A program made the translations under genes and the position numbers. Positions 8,984 to 17,298 of a stretch of DNA of 28,419 nt are shown piece after piece. The DNA lies in NCBI GenBank assembly GCA_964539785.1, contig CAZIJQ010000030.1:1-28419 (forward strand), read 5' to 3'. Within the stretch, counting starts at the first letter, position 1, and every line of letters begins with the position of its first letter. The notes beneath the pieces were generated by a model. The model did no database searches and was not told the origin of the DNA. It saw only the letters and a list, made by a program, of their open reading frames with translations. The stretch is from JABMPO01 sp964539785. Lineage in GTDB: Bacteria > Fidelibacterota > Marinisomatia > Marinisomatales > TCS56.

Positions 8984-11600
8984 ACTTCAGTAGCATGACC
9001 TTTCGGATTGAGTACTGACCCTCACCCGACAGGCGCACAAAATAAATTCCCGAAGGTAATTGTACTGCATTCCAACTGGTGGTATAGCGACCGGATTGAA
9101 CTACTCCATTGTAAATGACCCCCAGCTCCTGTCCCAATATATTATGGACAGTCAGTCTATATTCACCGGCTAGTTCCACCTGCCAGGTCAAATTGGTGCT
9201 GGGATTAAAGGGGTTGGGGTAGGCCGGCGCCAGCGAAAAATGCACCGGCTGATCGCGATTATCAAACTCATCATCAATAGCAAGATAGGTCTCAGCATCA
9301 TAACCAATCAATAATTGGAAAGTATCATTGAACTGAGCGCCAACACCGACAAATGTAAATGTCTGACCCACACCATACTGACTGGTATTAATTCCGGTTG
9401 TGTTATAGATACGGATGATAGCTTCATTTCCACCACCATCAGAAATTGTCAGATTTACTGCGCTGGTTCCGCTGGCCACATTGGCAGTCACTTCACCAGT
9501 AAGTTGGATCAGTGTGCCTTCATAATCCAGAGGCGGTCCAACTGCGTCAGCTACTGTAACCTGCTGAGGTACGGGAACGAATGTTTCCGTAGCAGTAACC
9601 TGCCAAAGGAAATCCTTGACCTCCACTGTAGTATTATACTGATCGACTTCTCCTATAACTGTCACTTCTTCGCCTAAATTAAGAATGATCTCGGTATCAC
9701 CATCATACAGGTTCAAACCGCGGCTGGAAGCATCTTGAACATAGGCCGAGGTCCAGGCATCGGCTAATACATCAGTACCGATTGTAATATTGCCGCTAAT
9801 CGTAGTGATCGCGCCGATCAGGGAATCAATATTGGTATGGATGTCAGCAATTGGCATTGAAGTGGTGCTACCGATCACCAGTGACTGCACCGCAGATTCA
9901 TATTGGTGGCTGCCGGTATCAGTCATCCTGAAGATAAATGTAAAGATTGCATTTCCAGTTGTGGCTGAAGCTGGAATCTGACCGAACCAGGTTTCATTAT
10001 TTGCAAACATGTCCAGAGTATTCAAGAAGTCAGTACCATAGGCGATCACACCGCTGGCCATGGCGGCTCCACCTTCGCTGGGAATGACATCTACCTGCAC
10101 ATTAATGGCGGTATTGTCCAGAATAAAATCGGGGGTAACAACTACATTTTCAAATTGCGGTCCGCCGACTGAATGGGTACCAAGACCATTGATATCGTTC
10201 TGGGCACTCTGCGTCCATTCACTCCAGGTGAACGTCGGATTCCCCTGTGTAATATTGCTATTGCGAGTCAGGGTCATATCCTTGATATGATCAGCCGAAT
10301 TTCCCAACTCACCAACGATATCCACTACAACACCGTTCTTCAACAAGGCTACAGCATCATTACCATTGAAATGCACTGGAGAATTATATATCAGCACCGT
10401 ATCCGGGCTGGTGAAAATCGTGTGATTTTCGGCCGCTAAAACAATAACTGCACCTGCTTCCAGGATATTTAAACTGCCCCAATCACTCAGAACTGCATAA
10501 GTGAAATCCATGTCCGCATTATTATCCCGGGCCAAGGTGTAGCCCTCGGTCTCCAGATCGACAGTAGAGGTGCCACCATTATAAACTTCAAGGTATTTAT
10601 TGTTACTTGACCCTTCCACATATTGACTGATAAAGACCATACTAATACCAACCTCTACGACGGAAATATTAACAGTATCACGATCAGCTTCACCACCATC
10701 GTCGGTGACCAACAACTCGAAACTCAGGTCGCCCTCCGTAACGGGAGCGGTAAAAGTAGCCGTCACCTGATCGGAATTGGTTATACTCACACTGGTACCG
10801 GTCAACTGAGTCCAGGCATAGGCGCTAATGCTGCCATCCAGATCGCTACTGCCACTACCATCCAGGGTTACCGAGGATTCGGGGGTTACGCTCCGATCAG
10901 CTCCGGCATCAGCCGTGGGAGGAACATTCACAATACCATCGGCGAAGACGATGTAATCTAAAAATAATTGTTCGTTGCTACTATTGGATTGTAATTCAAA
11001 TTTAAACACAGCTTCAGAATAACCGCTGAGAGACGTGCTCAAATAGTTCCAAGAACCTTCTATTCCCAGGTCATCAATATCAGAACCATTAGTATTCAAA
11101 AATATTATTTCTGTGCCATCAGCAATAACCCAGATTTTGACATAGTCAGCTGATTCATAACCATCTTCTTTAATAAAATAATAGCAGGAAACAGAAGGAT
11201 CACTGGCGGAAGATATATCAACTGTGTCAAGTGTAACTGTCACTAAACCGTCGCAATCAGAGAGTTGGAAGCCCTGGGTGCCATCAGGATACGGTACTCC
11301 AGATGCCGCCTGGAAATCGGTGACACCAATATAATCGCCGTCAGTGACTCCTACATCATTCAGGGTATTAGTATAATAGGAAGAAAAACCCAGCTCAGAA
11401 CCGGTGGTACCTGGATCATAATTAACGATAGCTTCTCCGGTATTATTTACCAACGGGTGGTCTGTTCCGGCATCGCCGGTGTCGGTGTACTGGCCGCCCA
11501 GCCCTGGCTCTTCGAAACTGGTATAACTGATAATTGACTGACTATAACTGAATGAAAGCATCAGTATTATGCCAATAATGAGAAATGATCTGTTACGCAT
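8982..11600 (-). CDS. Large T9SS cargo protein with PKD, lamin-tail, two OB-fold-like domains and C-terminal sorting domain
   Basis: This is an 872-residue secreted protein. A strong ribosome-binding site (AGGAGGT) stands 8 bases before the ATG. The signal peptide ends SFSYS/QSIIS. By eye the domains are: a jelly-roll-like N-terminal region (22-222); a PKD domain (226-315, PPTADAGADRSV, LDGSGSSD); a lamin-tail domain (320-475, VFISQYVEGSSNNKYLEVYN); a beta-rich linker; two OB-fold-like domains (583-665 and 680-775); and a T9SS type-A sorting domain (790-872) with AYPNPFNPSTNLT, LPSGIYFVRL and a basic end (RKVMLLK). The EGSSNNK lamin-tail plus OB-fold set is the accessory part of secreted nucleases such as ExeM and YhcR, but the nuclease domain is missing. 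The EEP domain is instead on the gene directly upstream. Probably surface-bound; nucleic-acid binding is inferred only from this parallel. Confidence 0.83.
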   Translation of the reverse strand: MRNRSFLIIGIILMLSFSYSQSIISYTSFEEPGLGGQYTDTGDAGTDHPLVNNTGEAIVNYDPGTTGSELGFSSYYTNTLNDVGVTDGDYIGVTDFQAASGVPYPDGTQGFQLSDCDGLVTVTLDTVDISSASDPSVSCYYFIKEDGYESADYVKIWVIADGTEIIFLNTNGSDIDDLGIEGSWNYLSTSLSGYSEAVFKFELQSNSSNEQLFLDYIVFADGIVNVPPTADAGADRSVTPESSVTLDGSGSSDLDGSISAYAWTQLTGTSVSITNSDQVTATFTAPVTEGDLSFELLVTDDGGEADRDTVNISVVEVGISMVFISQYVEGSSNNKYLEVYNGGTSTVDLETEGYTLARDNNADMDFTYAVLSDWGSLNILEAGAVIVLAAENHTIFTSPDTVLIYNSPVHFNGNDAVALLKNGVVVDIVGELGNSADHIKDMTLTRNSNITQGNPTFTWSEWTQSAQNDINGLGTHSVGGPQFENVVVTPDFILDNTAINVQVDVIPSEGGAAMASGVIAYGTDFLNTLDMFANNETWFGQIPASATTGNAIFTFIFRMTDTGSHQYESAVQSLVIGSTTSMPIADIHTNIDSLIGAITTISGNITIGTDVLADAWTSAYVQDASSRGLNLYDGDTEIILNLGEEVTVIGEVDQYNTTVEVKDFLWQVTATETFVPVPQQVTVADAVGPPLDYEGTLIQLTGEVTANVASGTSAVNLTISDGGGNEAIIRIYNTTGINTSQYGVGQTFTFVGVGAQFNDTFQLLIGYDAETYLAIDDEFDNRDQPVHFSLAPAYPNPFNPSTNLTWQVELAGEYRLTVHNILGQELGVIYNGVVQSGRYTTSWNAVQLPSGIYFVRLSGEGQYSIRKVMLLK

Positions 11601-11680
11601 GGTTGAAAACCTCCTGAAATATTATATCCGTAGTAATTGGGAATTTAAATGTAAACTACCTCGATTCACCTGTTTTTATC

Positions 11681-13420
11681 TTATTTTATCAGACAGATTT
11701 TCTTTATTACTGAGGTAGTGGTATTCTCGAGGCGGATAAAATACAATCCGCTGGACTGATCCTTGGCCTCCCAGGTGATCTGATGCCAGCCTGCGTCCTT
11801 CCGGCAATTCTCTAATTTAACAACCTCCCGTCCCTGCAAATCAACAATTGAGAGACGCAAGTTTGTAGCCGTTTCCAATTTGTAAGTTAGCGTCGTTCGG
11901 GGATTGAATGGATTAGGATAATTGGTTAAAAGAACCACTTGATCCGGCATTGACTGTGGTGTCGCCTTAAGACTGTCAATTGCTCCATACCCCGGTGTTC
12001 CCAGGTCACCGCCACCGAAGGGGCGGGTTGATTGCGCCCAATTAACTGCCAAATTATTGTCGGATAGATAATCAGTCAAATACATTGAGGCACCACTGCT
12101 TTGAGGAAAATTATCATCATAATAGACTTCGTCCACAAGACGACCCTGGTTATCGTAAAGAATTATTTCATCACCGGTGTTAGCCAGAATAATATCAGCA
12201 TATTCATAATCGGCTTGGTAGCCACCATTAACGAGCGAATCGGCACTGCGCCCGAACACCAGGTACTCACCGGATTCAATGGCGAAGAAGTCAATCCCCG
12301 GATCGATGCTATGCGAATCACCATCGGCATCGGCAATTGTCCAAGCCGATAATTCAATCTGGTAAGTTCCGGCATTATAGATTTCGAACCATTCACCATA
12401 AGTGTCGGTAACCGCAGCCGGATCGGACAGCACTTCCGTAATCACAATCTGGTGCGGTGAATCAATTATAGTCTCCGGGACGACAAAGCGCCACCCAACC
12501 GGTAAGTGATCCGATATGATCGAACTGTAATTGGGAATATAATCGTGCATTAAAAATGTCGTCACTTCACCACTTGAAAGATTATCATCGAATAATCCCG
12601 CCGTAATCAGGATATGGTCCAGAAAACTGGGCCAGGACGGATAGGAATCCCAAGCGTTATTCGGATCCTGGGCAAGCGGTAATGTAACAAATTCCACATC
12701 AGGATTATTCAGCAACAATGTAAATGCATCGTAGGGTGGTGTATCCACCAGATCATCATTCCAGTCGCCCAATACAATAATATCAGAATCCCCGGTCGCC
12801 ATTTGCTGGGCAAGATAGGTGTCCAACAACTGAGCAGCAATCCGGCGGCGCTCAAGCCCTTCATTACAACATTTTAAATGCAGATTAATTACACTGAAAC
12901 TGAAGCTGGCATTGCCGCATTGCCACTGGAAATCGACCTGCAAGGGTGGGCGGCTGGCGAAATAATACTGGGCATTATTGTAATAATTATCATCACCATC
13001 GTACCAATAGTCCGTGTCAGCCCATAATTCAGTCGTGCCGGTCACCGACAGGACATCATTGCGATAGATTACCGCGAGATAGGCAAAATAGCCATTGGAA
13101 CCGATGATATAATTATAATTAGGTAATAACGGCATCAACTGATTTTTAAAGGCCAGGGTATCGTCAATTTCCTGAAAAACGTAGATATCGGCCAGTTGAT
13201 CCAAAACAATTTCAGCGACGCCATTGATGGTTGTGCTGCCGGTCTGAGGAAAATGCTCAATATTCCAGGTTACGACTTCGATTCCTTCCCAGTTATTCCA
13301 GTTGGGTATTGTCCAGAAATTCTGAGGTGGCGTAATGGGAATTGTATCCGGCGGACAATCCTCAGCCGCTACCTGACCAATTAAAAATATTATCAGAAAT
13401 AAACCGGATAAACGCTGCAT
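11681..13420 (-). CDS. Secreted EEP-family nuclease with lamin-tail domain and T9SS C-terminal sorting domain
   Basis: This is a 579-residue exported protein (signal peptide within residues 1-19). The EEP domain spans about 46-312 with the expected residues: Asn53 (TWNIEHF), Glu84 (FQEI), His181 (NLHLKCC), Asp219/Asn221 (GDWNDD), DH 268-269, and SDH 303-305. This is the DNase I/Mg-dependent phosphodiesterase fold; substrate is not fixed by sequence. A lamin-tail domain follows (about 324-440: IVITEVLSDP, GEWFEIYNAG), then a type-A sorting domain (498-579: TNYPNPFNPRTTLT, SSGLYFIRL, IKKICLIK), so it is a predicted T9SS cargo. LTD plus EEP is a known combination in extracellular bacterial nucleases. 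It follows the asparaginase gene after 5 bases and precedes the 872-residue LTD/OB protein by 80 bases. Function as an extracellular nuclease is likely but untested. Confidence 0.87.
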   Translation of the reverse strand: MQRLSGLFLIIFLIGQVAAEDCPPDTIPITPPQNFWTIPNWNNWEGIEVVTWNIEHFPQTGSTTINGVAEIVLDQLADIYVFQEIDDTLAFKNQLMPLLPNYNYIIGSNGYFAYLAVIYRNDVLSVTGTTELWADTDYWYDGDDNYYNNAQYYFASRPPLQVDFQWQCGNASFSFSVINLHLKCCNEGLERRRIAAQLLDTYLAQQMATGDSDIIVLGDWNDDLVDTPPYDAFTLLLNNPDVEFVTLPLAQDPNNAWDSYPSWPSFLDHILITAGLFDDNLSSGEVTTFLMHDYIPNYSSIISDHLPVGWRFVVPETIIDSPHQIVITEVLSDPAAVTDTYGEWFEIYNAGTYQIELSAWTIADADGDSHSIDPGIDFFAIESGEYLVFGRSADSLVNGGYQADYEYADIILANTGDEIILYDNQGRLVDEVYYDDNFPQSSGASMYLTDYLSDNNLAVNWAQSTRPFGGGDLGTPGYGAIDSLKATPQSMPDQVVLLTNYPNPFNPRTTLTYKLETATNLRLSIVDLQGREVVKLENCRKDAGWHQITWEAKDQSSGLYFIRLENTTTSVIKKICLIK

Positions 13421-13425
13421 TTTTA

Positions 13426-14406
13426 TTAATCTTCGATCATTCCAGTAATATTACCGATATGAATCTGGCGATGGTTGTACAATTTTTTTCGTTCCCAACC
13501 GGATAATGCCGATAACTCACTATCGGTTAACAAATTCAAATGCTTCAAAACTGCGATTGTTGCTACCGGATTGGCCCGCTGATTGCCATCCAGTACTTTG
13601 ACTGCCATTCCCCAGACTTCCCCATCGGGTTTTTCGATTGCCAGACCCCGAATCGCTTCCCCTCCCACTTTGGCCATCGAACGGCCTTTCATCACCGTCA
13701 TGTAATCTGTGTCAAATCGCTTCGCTCCGGCAATCAGGTAGGGATGGGAAGTCATGGACTGGCGGATTCTGACCAATTCGGGATATTGATTGCTACCAAT
13801 TTTCTGAAATATGGATGCAATACTGTACAATGGCATAAATGGAGTCGGTAGACTGCAGCCATCGACACCAATTGGCAAATCTCGTAAACCACTGAACCGT
13901 TCAATCTGCTTGAAAATGGTTTTTTGTACCGGATGATCAGGATAATTGTACCCGCTGGGATCCACCCCAAGCTGCTTAGCAATAGCCAACATACCTGCGT
14001 GTTTTCCGGAACAATTATTATGCAGCGGAGATGGCAACAGTTCGTTTTTAATCAACTGATCTGCTGATGGCTTGTGATAGGGCGCGTGACTGCCGCATTC
14101 ATAGTTAGCGGTTGAATATCCTAGTTTTTCAAGAATACCGGCAGCCGTCTTTACATGAATATCTTCGCCGTTATGGGATGAACAAATCAAAGCCAATTCC
14201 TGTTCGGTCAGGTTGGCATTATCAATCGCACCGGCAATAATACCCGCTGCAGCCTGAATCGGTTTTAAGGCGGAACGGACACAGGTCAGATATGTAGGAT
14301 CACCGGAATTAAAAACAATCTTGCCAGCTCCATCAACAACAACCGCATAGGCAGCATGGATACTTTCAATATAATATCCACGGGTAACTTTACATAAAAT
14401 CGGCAT
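13426..14406 (-). CDS. Rhizobium-type (PF06089) asparaginase II family protein
   Basis: This is a 326-residue protein without a signal peptide, so probably cytoplasmic. It matches the asparaginase II family of Rhizobium etli ReAII, which hydrolyses L-asparagine to aspartate and ammonia and is unrelated to E. coli-type AnsB. Visible family residues: the Ser-x-x-Lys nucleophile motif RSALKP (Ser45, Lys48), SSHNGE (Ser77), NNCSGKHAGML (Cys132, Lys135) and VDGCSLPTP (Cys184). The two Cys and the Lys correspond to the zinc site seen in ReAII. Length is typical (about 330). The start is supported by AGGA about 8 bases upstream of the ATG. It is the first gene of the left cluster, 5 bases before the secreted nuclease gene, suggesting co-transcription and a nitrogen-scavenging theme, though the pairing may be accidental. 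Confidence 0.9.
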   Translation of the reverse strand: MPILCKVTRGYYIESIHAAYAVVVDGAGKIVFNSGDPTYLTCVRSALKPIQAAAGIIAGAIDNANLTEQELALICSSHNGEDIHVKTAAGILEKLGYSTANYECGSHAPYHKPSADQLIKNELLPSPLHNNCSGKHAGMLAIAKQLGVDPSGYNYPDHPVQKTIFKQIERFSGLRDLPIGVDGCSLPTPFMPLYSIASIFQKIGSNQYPELVRIRQSMTSHPYLIAGAKRFDTDYMTVMKGRSMAKVGGEAIRGLAIEKPDGEVWGMAVKVLDGNQRANPVATIAVLKHLNLLTDSELSALSGWERKKLYNHRQIHIGNITGMIED

Positions 14407-14580
14407 ACTGATATCCTAAGGAAACTTTACTTTAATAATCTGATTTCAATTTTCTTACTATCTTTGAGCGGTCGGTAAATTACACATATCCAATAAAAAT
14501 TCGGCCAATGAAAGTATGGCAAAGATTTCGCCCACACCAGCCGCTAATCGCTACTTACTAACTAGCTGGATAGGAAAATA
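14407..14580. other. 174-base intergenic region between the two gene clusters
   Basis: It separates the end of the SprA operon (YibQ-type stop at 14581) from the asparaginase start at 14406, and should hold the end of one transcript and the promoter of the next. I see no convincing intrinsic terminator (CCAGC...GCTGG arms with a long loop and no T-tract) and no clear -10/-35 or Bacteroidota-type TAnnTTTG element. The only firm signal is the AGGA ribosome-binding site of the asparaginase gene. No small ORF with coding character is evident. Confidence 0.5.
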
Positions 14581-15432
14581 TTATTCAACAATTTCGGAAG
14601 CGAAAACCAGCTCAAACCCCTCAGCTTTGATCCGTGGGATTTCTTGTTTGAGCACTGCCAGAGTACCGGCACGATCATGAGCAATTCCAACAGCCTGGCC
14701 ATTCTTTTCCGCACGCCGGCACAATTTCCCAATTTGAATCTTAATTAACTCTGGATCAGATTCATTATCGAGAAAAACATGGCGACTATTTACTAAGACG
14801 CCCAAATCTCGCATTCTGGCTTCTGCCACCGATTCAGCGGTAGTCCGGCTATCGATAAAATACTTGCCAGTTTGTTTGAGAATGGTGGCAACAATTGTTA
14901 TCAACCGGGAATCCTGGGTTGCACGAGATCCCTGATGATTATTCATACCCCGAGCCTCCGGCAATTCAGCCATGGCCTTCTTCACCCGCCGCTCGATCTC
15001 TGCGCTGGTCATGGTGGTTTTCAGGACATATTCTTTTTCGCCACGTGATCCATTCAGGGTTTCCATGGGCATATGAATCATGACTTCGAAACCGGCTTTC
15101 GCAGCAGCAGTCGCAAATCGCTGGCTATAATTATGCCCCGGAATTACGGCAAATGTAAGTTGCGCATCAAAGTCCAGAAAGGAGCGTGTGTATTGTTCAA
15201 AGTTATAGCCAAAATCATCGATAATAATCGCGATCCGACCTTTAGGCGGCGTTATCGGCTTAGCGACATCTGGTAATTTGACAATCGGGCCAGGCTCACG
15301 GAGCTCCTTCTCAGCCGGCTTAACCAACAGGATAATCAGGATTACGGCCACCAGAACAACCACCAATACCAGTACGGAAGCCACTGATAATGAAGACAGC
15401 GCCTTCTTAAGATTCTTGAGGGGTATTTTCAC
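14581..15432 (-). CDS. YibQ-type divergent polysaccharide deacetylase, membrane anchored
   Basis: Starting at the GTG at 15432, 5 bases after the preceding stop, the product is 283 residues. The frame is open farther upstream to 15609, but that stretch lies inside the preceding gene and is compositionally unlike a real N-terminus. Residues 16-37 form one membrane helix (VASVLVLVVVLVAVILIILLV). The catalytic-type domain (66-283) matches the divergent polysaccharide deacetylase 2/YibQ family: AIIIDDFGY (Asp72, Asp73), FAVIPG, MIHMPME (His120), GMNNHQGS (Asn164, Asn165, His166), KYFIDSRT, VGIAHDR and a C-terminal LVFASEIV. Known members are periplasmic and implicated in cell envelope polysaccharide handling; substrate is unknown. 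It is the last gene of the SprA operon, suggesting a role in the envelope where secretion occurs. Confidence 0.86.
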   Translation of the reverse strand: MKIPLKNLKKALSSLSVASVLVLVVVLVAVILIILLVKPAEKELREPGPIVKLPDVAKPITPPKGRIAIIIDDFGYNFEQYTRSFLDFDAQLTFAVIPGHNYSQRFATAAAKAGFEVMIHMPMETLNGSRGEKEYVLKTTMTSAEIERRVKKAMAELPEARGMNNHQGSRATQDSRLITIVATILKQTGKYFIDSRTTAESVAEARMRDLGVLVNSRHVFLDNESDPELIKIQIGKLCRRAEKNGQAVGIAHDRAGTLAVLKQEIPRIKAEGFELVFASEIVE

Positions 15433-15437
15433 GCTGG

Positions 15438-16316
15438 TCAGGGAACCAGAATCGAAAGGTCCAGCAATTGGGGAGCGCCGACTTGTTGCGACCCAAACCG
15501 GATCGAATAACCAATGGCATAACTTCCAAAATTCAGTGCAAATCCGCCTGAGACCGTCACCACTTCCGGTGAAATCTGAGTACCGAGTTTCAGGCTCACA
15601 AATTTCCAATTGGTTTGACTACCAATATTATAGATCAGTTGTTCCCGTTGTTGCGACCATTCACCATTGATGCCAAGAATCGTGGGGAAAGCCGGATGGT
15701 TGAATTTATAAGCGAGCCCGGCCGCGATTCGTATTGGTAAATCGGGTGCAGTCTCCATCAAAGTATTCATGCGTCCCAGATTCAAAATAGCGCCACCAAT
15801 TGTCAATTTATTCCCCACCGCCCGAATATAGCCTAAATCAAATCCCACACCGGAAGAGGACTCGGTATGCAAATGGATTTGCAGCAAATGAATGCCAATA
15901 CCGAATTGATTAGCGCCTATTTTCCGGGACCAACTGCCATCTAAACTGATACCATAGGCACCCCAGCTGGACAGGGGCTGGTCTGAAGGTCGGTCATCAT
16001 AATAATCAATATCATCGAGGCCGTAAAAACGAAAACCCGTTCGGGCCTGACCATTGAACAGACCATAGCCAATATTCAGGGAAGAAGCCCGTACGCCATC
16101 AAGCCAGGAACCCATACTGAAATCAAATTCAATTCCTACGGCGCGCGAATCCTGGCTGGCCGGATTGAGATGAGAATCTCCTGTCATTCCAATCTGGGTA
16201 CCCAAAGCAAGTTCACCGGCCGTACTGGGAATGACCAGAAAATCAGTGCCAATAGCCAGCAGCGTCACACTGAAGAAACAAAACGCTATTAATAAAAATT
16301 TAAAGATTAAACGCAT
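15438..16316 (-). CDS. PorV/PorQ-like outer-membrane protein
   Basis: I place the start at the ATG at 16316 (MRLIFKFLLIAFCFFSVTLLAIG), giving a 292-residue exported protein with a normal signal peptide. In-frame ATGs farther up (to 16364) lie deeper inside the preceding gene. The mature protein begins FLVIPSTAGELALGTQIGMTGDSHLNPAS, a variant of the PorV/PorQ N-terminal signature, followed by regular beta-strands with glycine-rich turns and an ending FGSYAIGYSIRFGS. The lengths and the neighbouring PorV-like gene suggest an outer-membrane protein of the T9SS attachment system, perhaps PorQ-like. It overlaps the previous gene by 17 bases and is followed 5 bases later by the YibQ-type gene. Confidence 0.76.
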   Translation of the reverse strand: MRLIFKFLLIAFCFFSVTLLAIGTDFLVIPSTAGELALGTQIGMTGDSHLNPASQDSRAVGIEFDFSMGSWLDGVRASSLNIGYGLFNGQARTGFRFYGLDDIDYYDDRPSDQPLSSWGAYGISLDGSWSRKIGANQFGIGIHLLQIHLHTESSSGVGFDLGYIRAVGNKLTIGGAILNLGRMNTLMETAPDLPIRIAAGLAYKFNHPAFPTILGINGEWSQQREQLIYNIGSQTNWKFVSLKLGTQISPEVVTVSGGFALNFGSYAIGYSIRFGSQQVGAPQLLDLSILVP

Positions 16317-17298
16317 AGGTAAAAACATGAGCGATCCCCGTAGGTAATTCATAAATGAAAGCATAATCCAGGTAGGCGTCTTTGACTTTCCATAAAGAGT
16401 AATTCATACCCACACCTAATGAAACCCGTGCGGCACCAATCCCGGCTCGAAAAAAGTATTGCTCCTGCCAGGTATATTCCGCTCCCAGGCGAATCACCGT
16501 TCCCAGGTAATATTTTTCCTGTATATCAGTCACATATCCGTAGTCGCCGGTAAACAACAGATCATGGTACTGATAACTACCGCCAAATCGATAGATGGTT
16601 GGGAAAAAATCGTTATATACTTTTCCGTCTTGTGAAAAAATACTGGTTGTATTCCAGACGTATTTTGAATTGAAATCCTGAACGGAAAACGCCAGGGTGG
16701 TATTGGGAATGTTGCGATACATTACCCCCAGATCAAATCCGGTTCCTTTTCCAATGAGATTATCATCATCGACTGGAAGGTTGCTGAACAACAGCTTGAT
16801 ATTTAAGCCAAAACTGAGCCCCGGCGCAATCTGATTGGCAAAAGTCACATAGACTGCGTTTTCACTGGTCGATAGTGTTTCGGTCTGAAAACCGGCGGAA
16901 GTACGCCCATCAATATCATTCACCCCGGCGCTGACCCAGGCCAATCCAACTCCTGCAGTGGGTGGCAAGCCGGTGGAGAAACTGGTGGCGAAATACTGAC
17001 GCTGCAGGGGCAGAAAATGATGCAGAACCGTGACTTGCTTACGATCCAGAAAAACTACCCCGGCCGGGTTGTGATAGGCCGTAAATCCCCGGTCCAGTTC
17101 AGCAGTAAATGAACTTCCCATGGCAATTGAGCGGGCGCTGCTGCCCATACGCAGAAAAGATCCGCTGTAACCGGCATAATCAGTAGCAATACTGAAACCG
17201 GACAATCCAATGATAATTAAAAATATCATGCAACTCCGGCAGGAAAGAACGGTCGACTTATTGCCATTAAACTTTGTTTTATTATTACTGTTTGCCAT
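16300..17298 (-). CDS. PorV-family outer-membrane protein
   Basis: This is a 332-residue exported protein. The N-terminus has a polar leader and a hydrophobic stretch (MIFLIIIGLSGFSIA, residues 24-38). A second ATG at residue 24 would also give a signal peptide. The mature N-terminal region, GSFLRMGSSARSIAMGSSFTAELDRG...AYHNPAGV, is the best PorV-like signature in the window (FLxxG...R..AMG...NPAG). It is followed by beta-strand sequence and ends GIAHVFTYAFNL. PorV (LptO) collects T9SS cargo from the SprA channel by its C-terminal domain and passes it to the attachment complex. Presence in the same operon as SprA supports that role. Its ATG overlaps the previous TAA (TAATG) and it overlaps the next gene by 17 bases. 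Confidence 0.82.
   Translation of the reverse strand: MANSNNKTKFNGNKSTVLSCRSCMIFLIIIGLSGFSIATDYAGYSGSFLRMGSSARSIAMGSSFTAELDRGFTAYHNPAGVVFLDRKQVTVLHHFLPLQRQYFATSFSTGLPPTAGVGLAWVSAGVNDIDGRTSAGFQTETLSTSENAVYVTFANQIAPGLSFGLNIKLLFSNLPVDDDNLIGKGTGFDLGVMYRNIPNTTLAFSVQDFNSKYVWNTTSIFSQDGKVYNDFFPTIYRFGGSYQYHDLLFTGDYGYVTDIQEKYYLGTVIRLGAEYTWQEQYFFRAGIGAARVSLGVGMNYSLWKVKDAYLDYAFIYELPTGIAHVFTYAFNL

Noticed and set aside
9315..9677. Plus-strand open frames within the large cargo genes (such as this one of 120 codons) as real genes
   Set aside because: They lie fully inside well-supported minus-strand genes, lack ribosome-binding sites and show no recognisable protein family.
11621..11626. Perfect TATAAT on the minus strand upstream of the 872-residue cargo gene, as a -10 box
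   Set aside because: Transcription would begin inside the AGGAGGT ribosome-binding site (11609-11615), and no -35 hexamer lies at 16-18 bases. The match is probably chance in an AT-rich gap.
14520..14575. CCAGC...GCTGG arms as a terminator after the YibQ-like gene
   Set aside because: The stem is 5 bp with a loop over 20 bases and no T-tract follows on the minus strand.
15433..15609. N-terminal extension of the YibQ-like protein
   Set aside because: It is the shadow of the preceding gene in another frame. The true N-terminus is better explained by the GTG at 15432 followed by a membrane helix.
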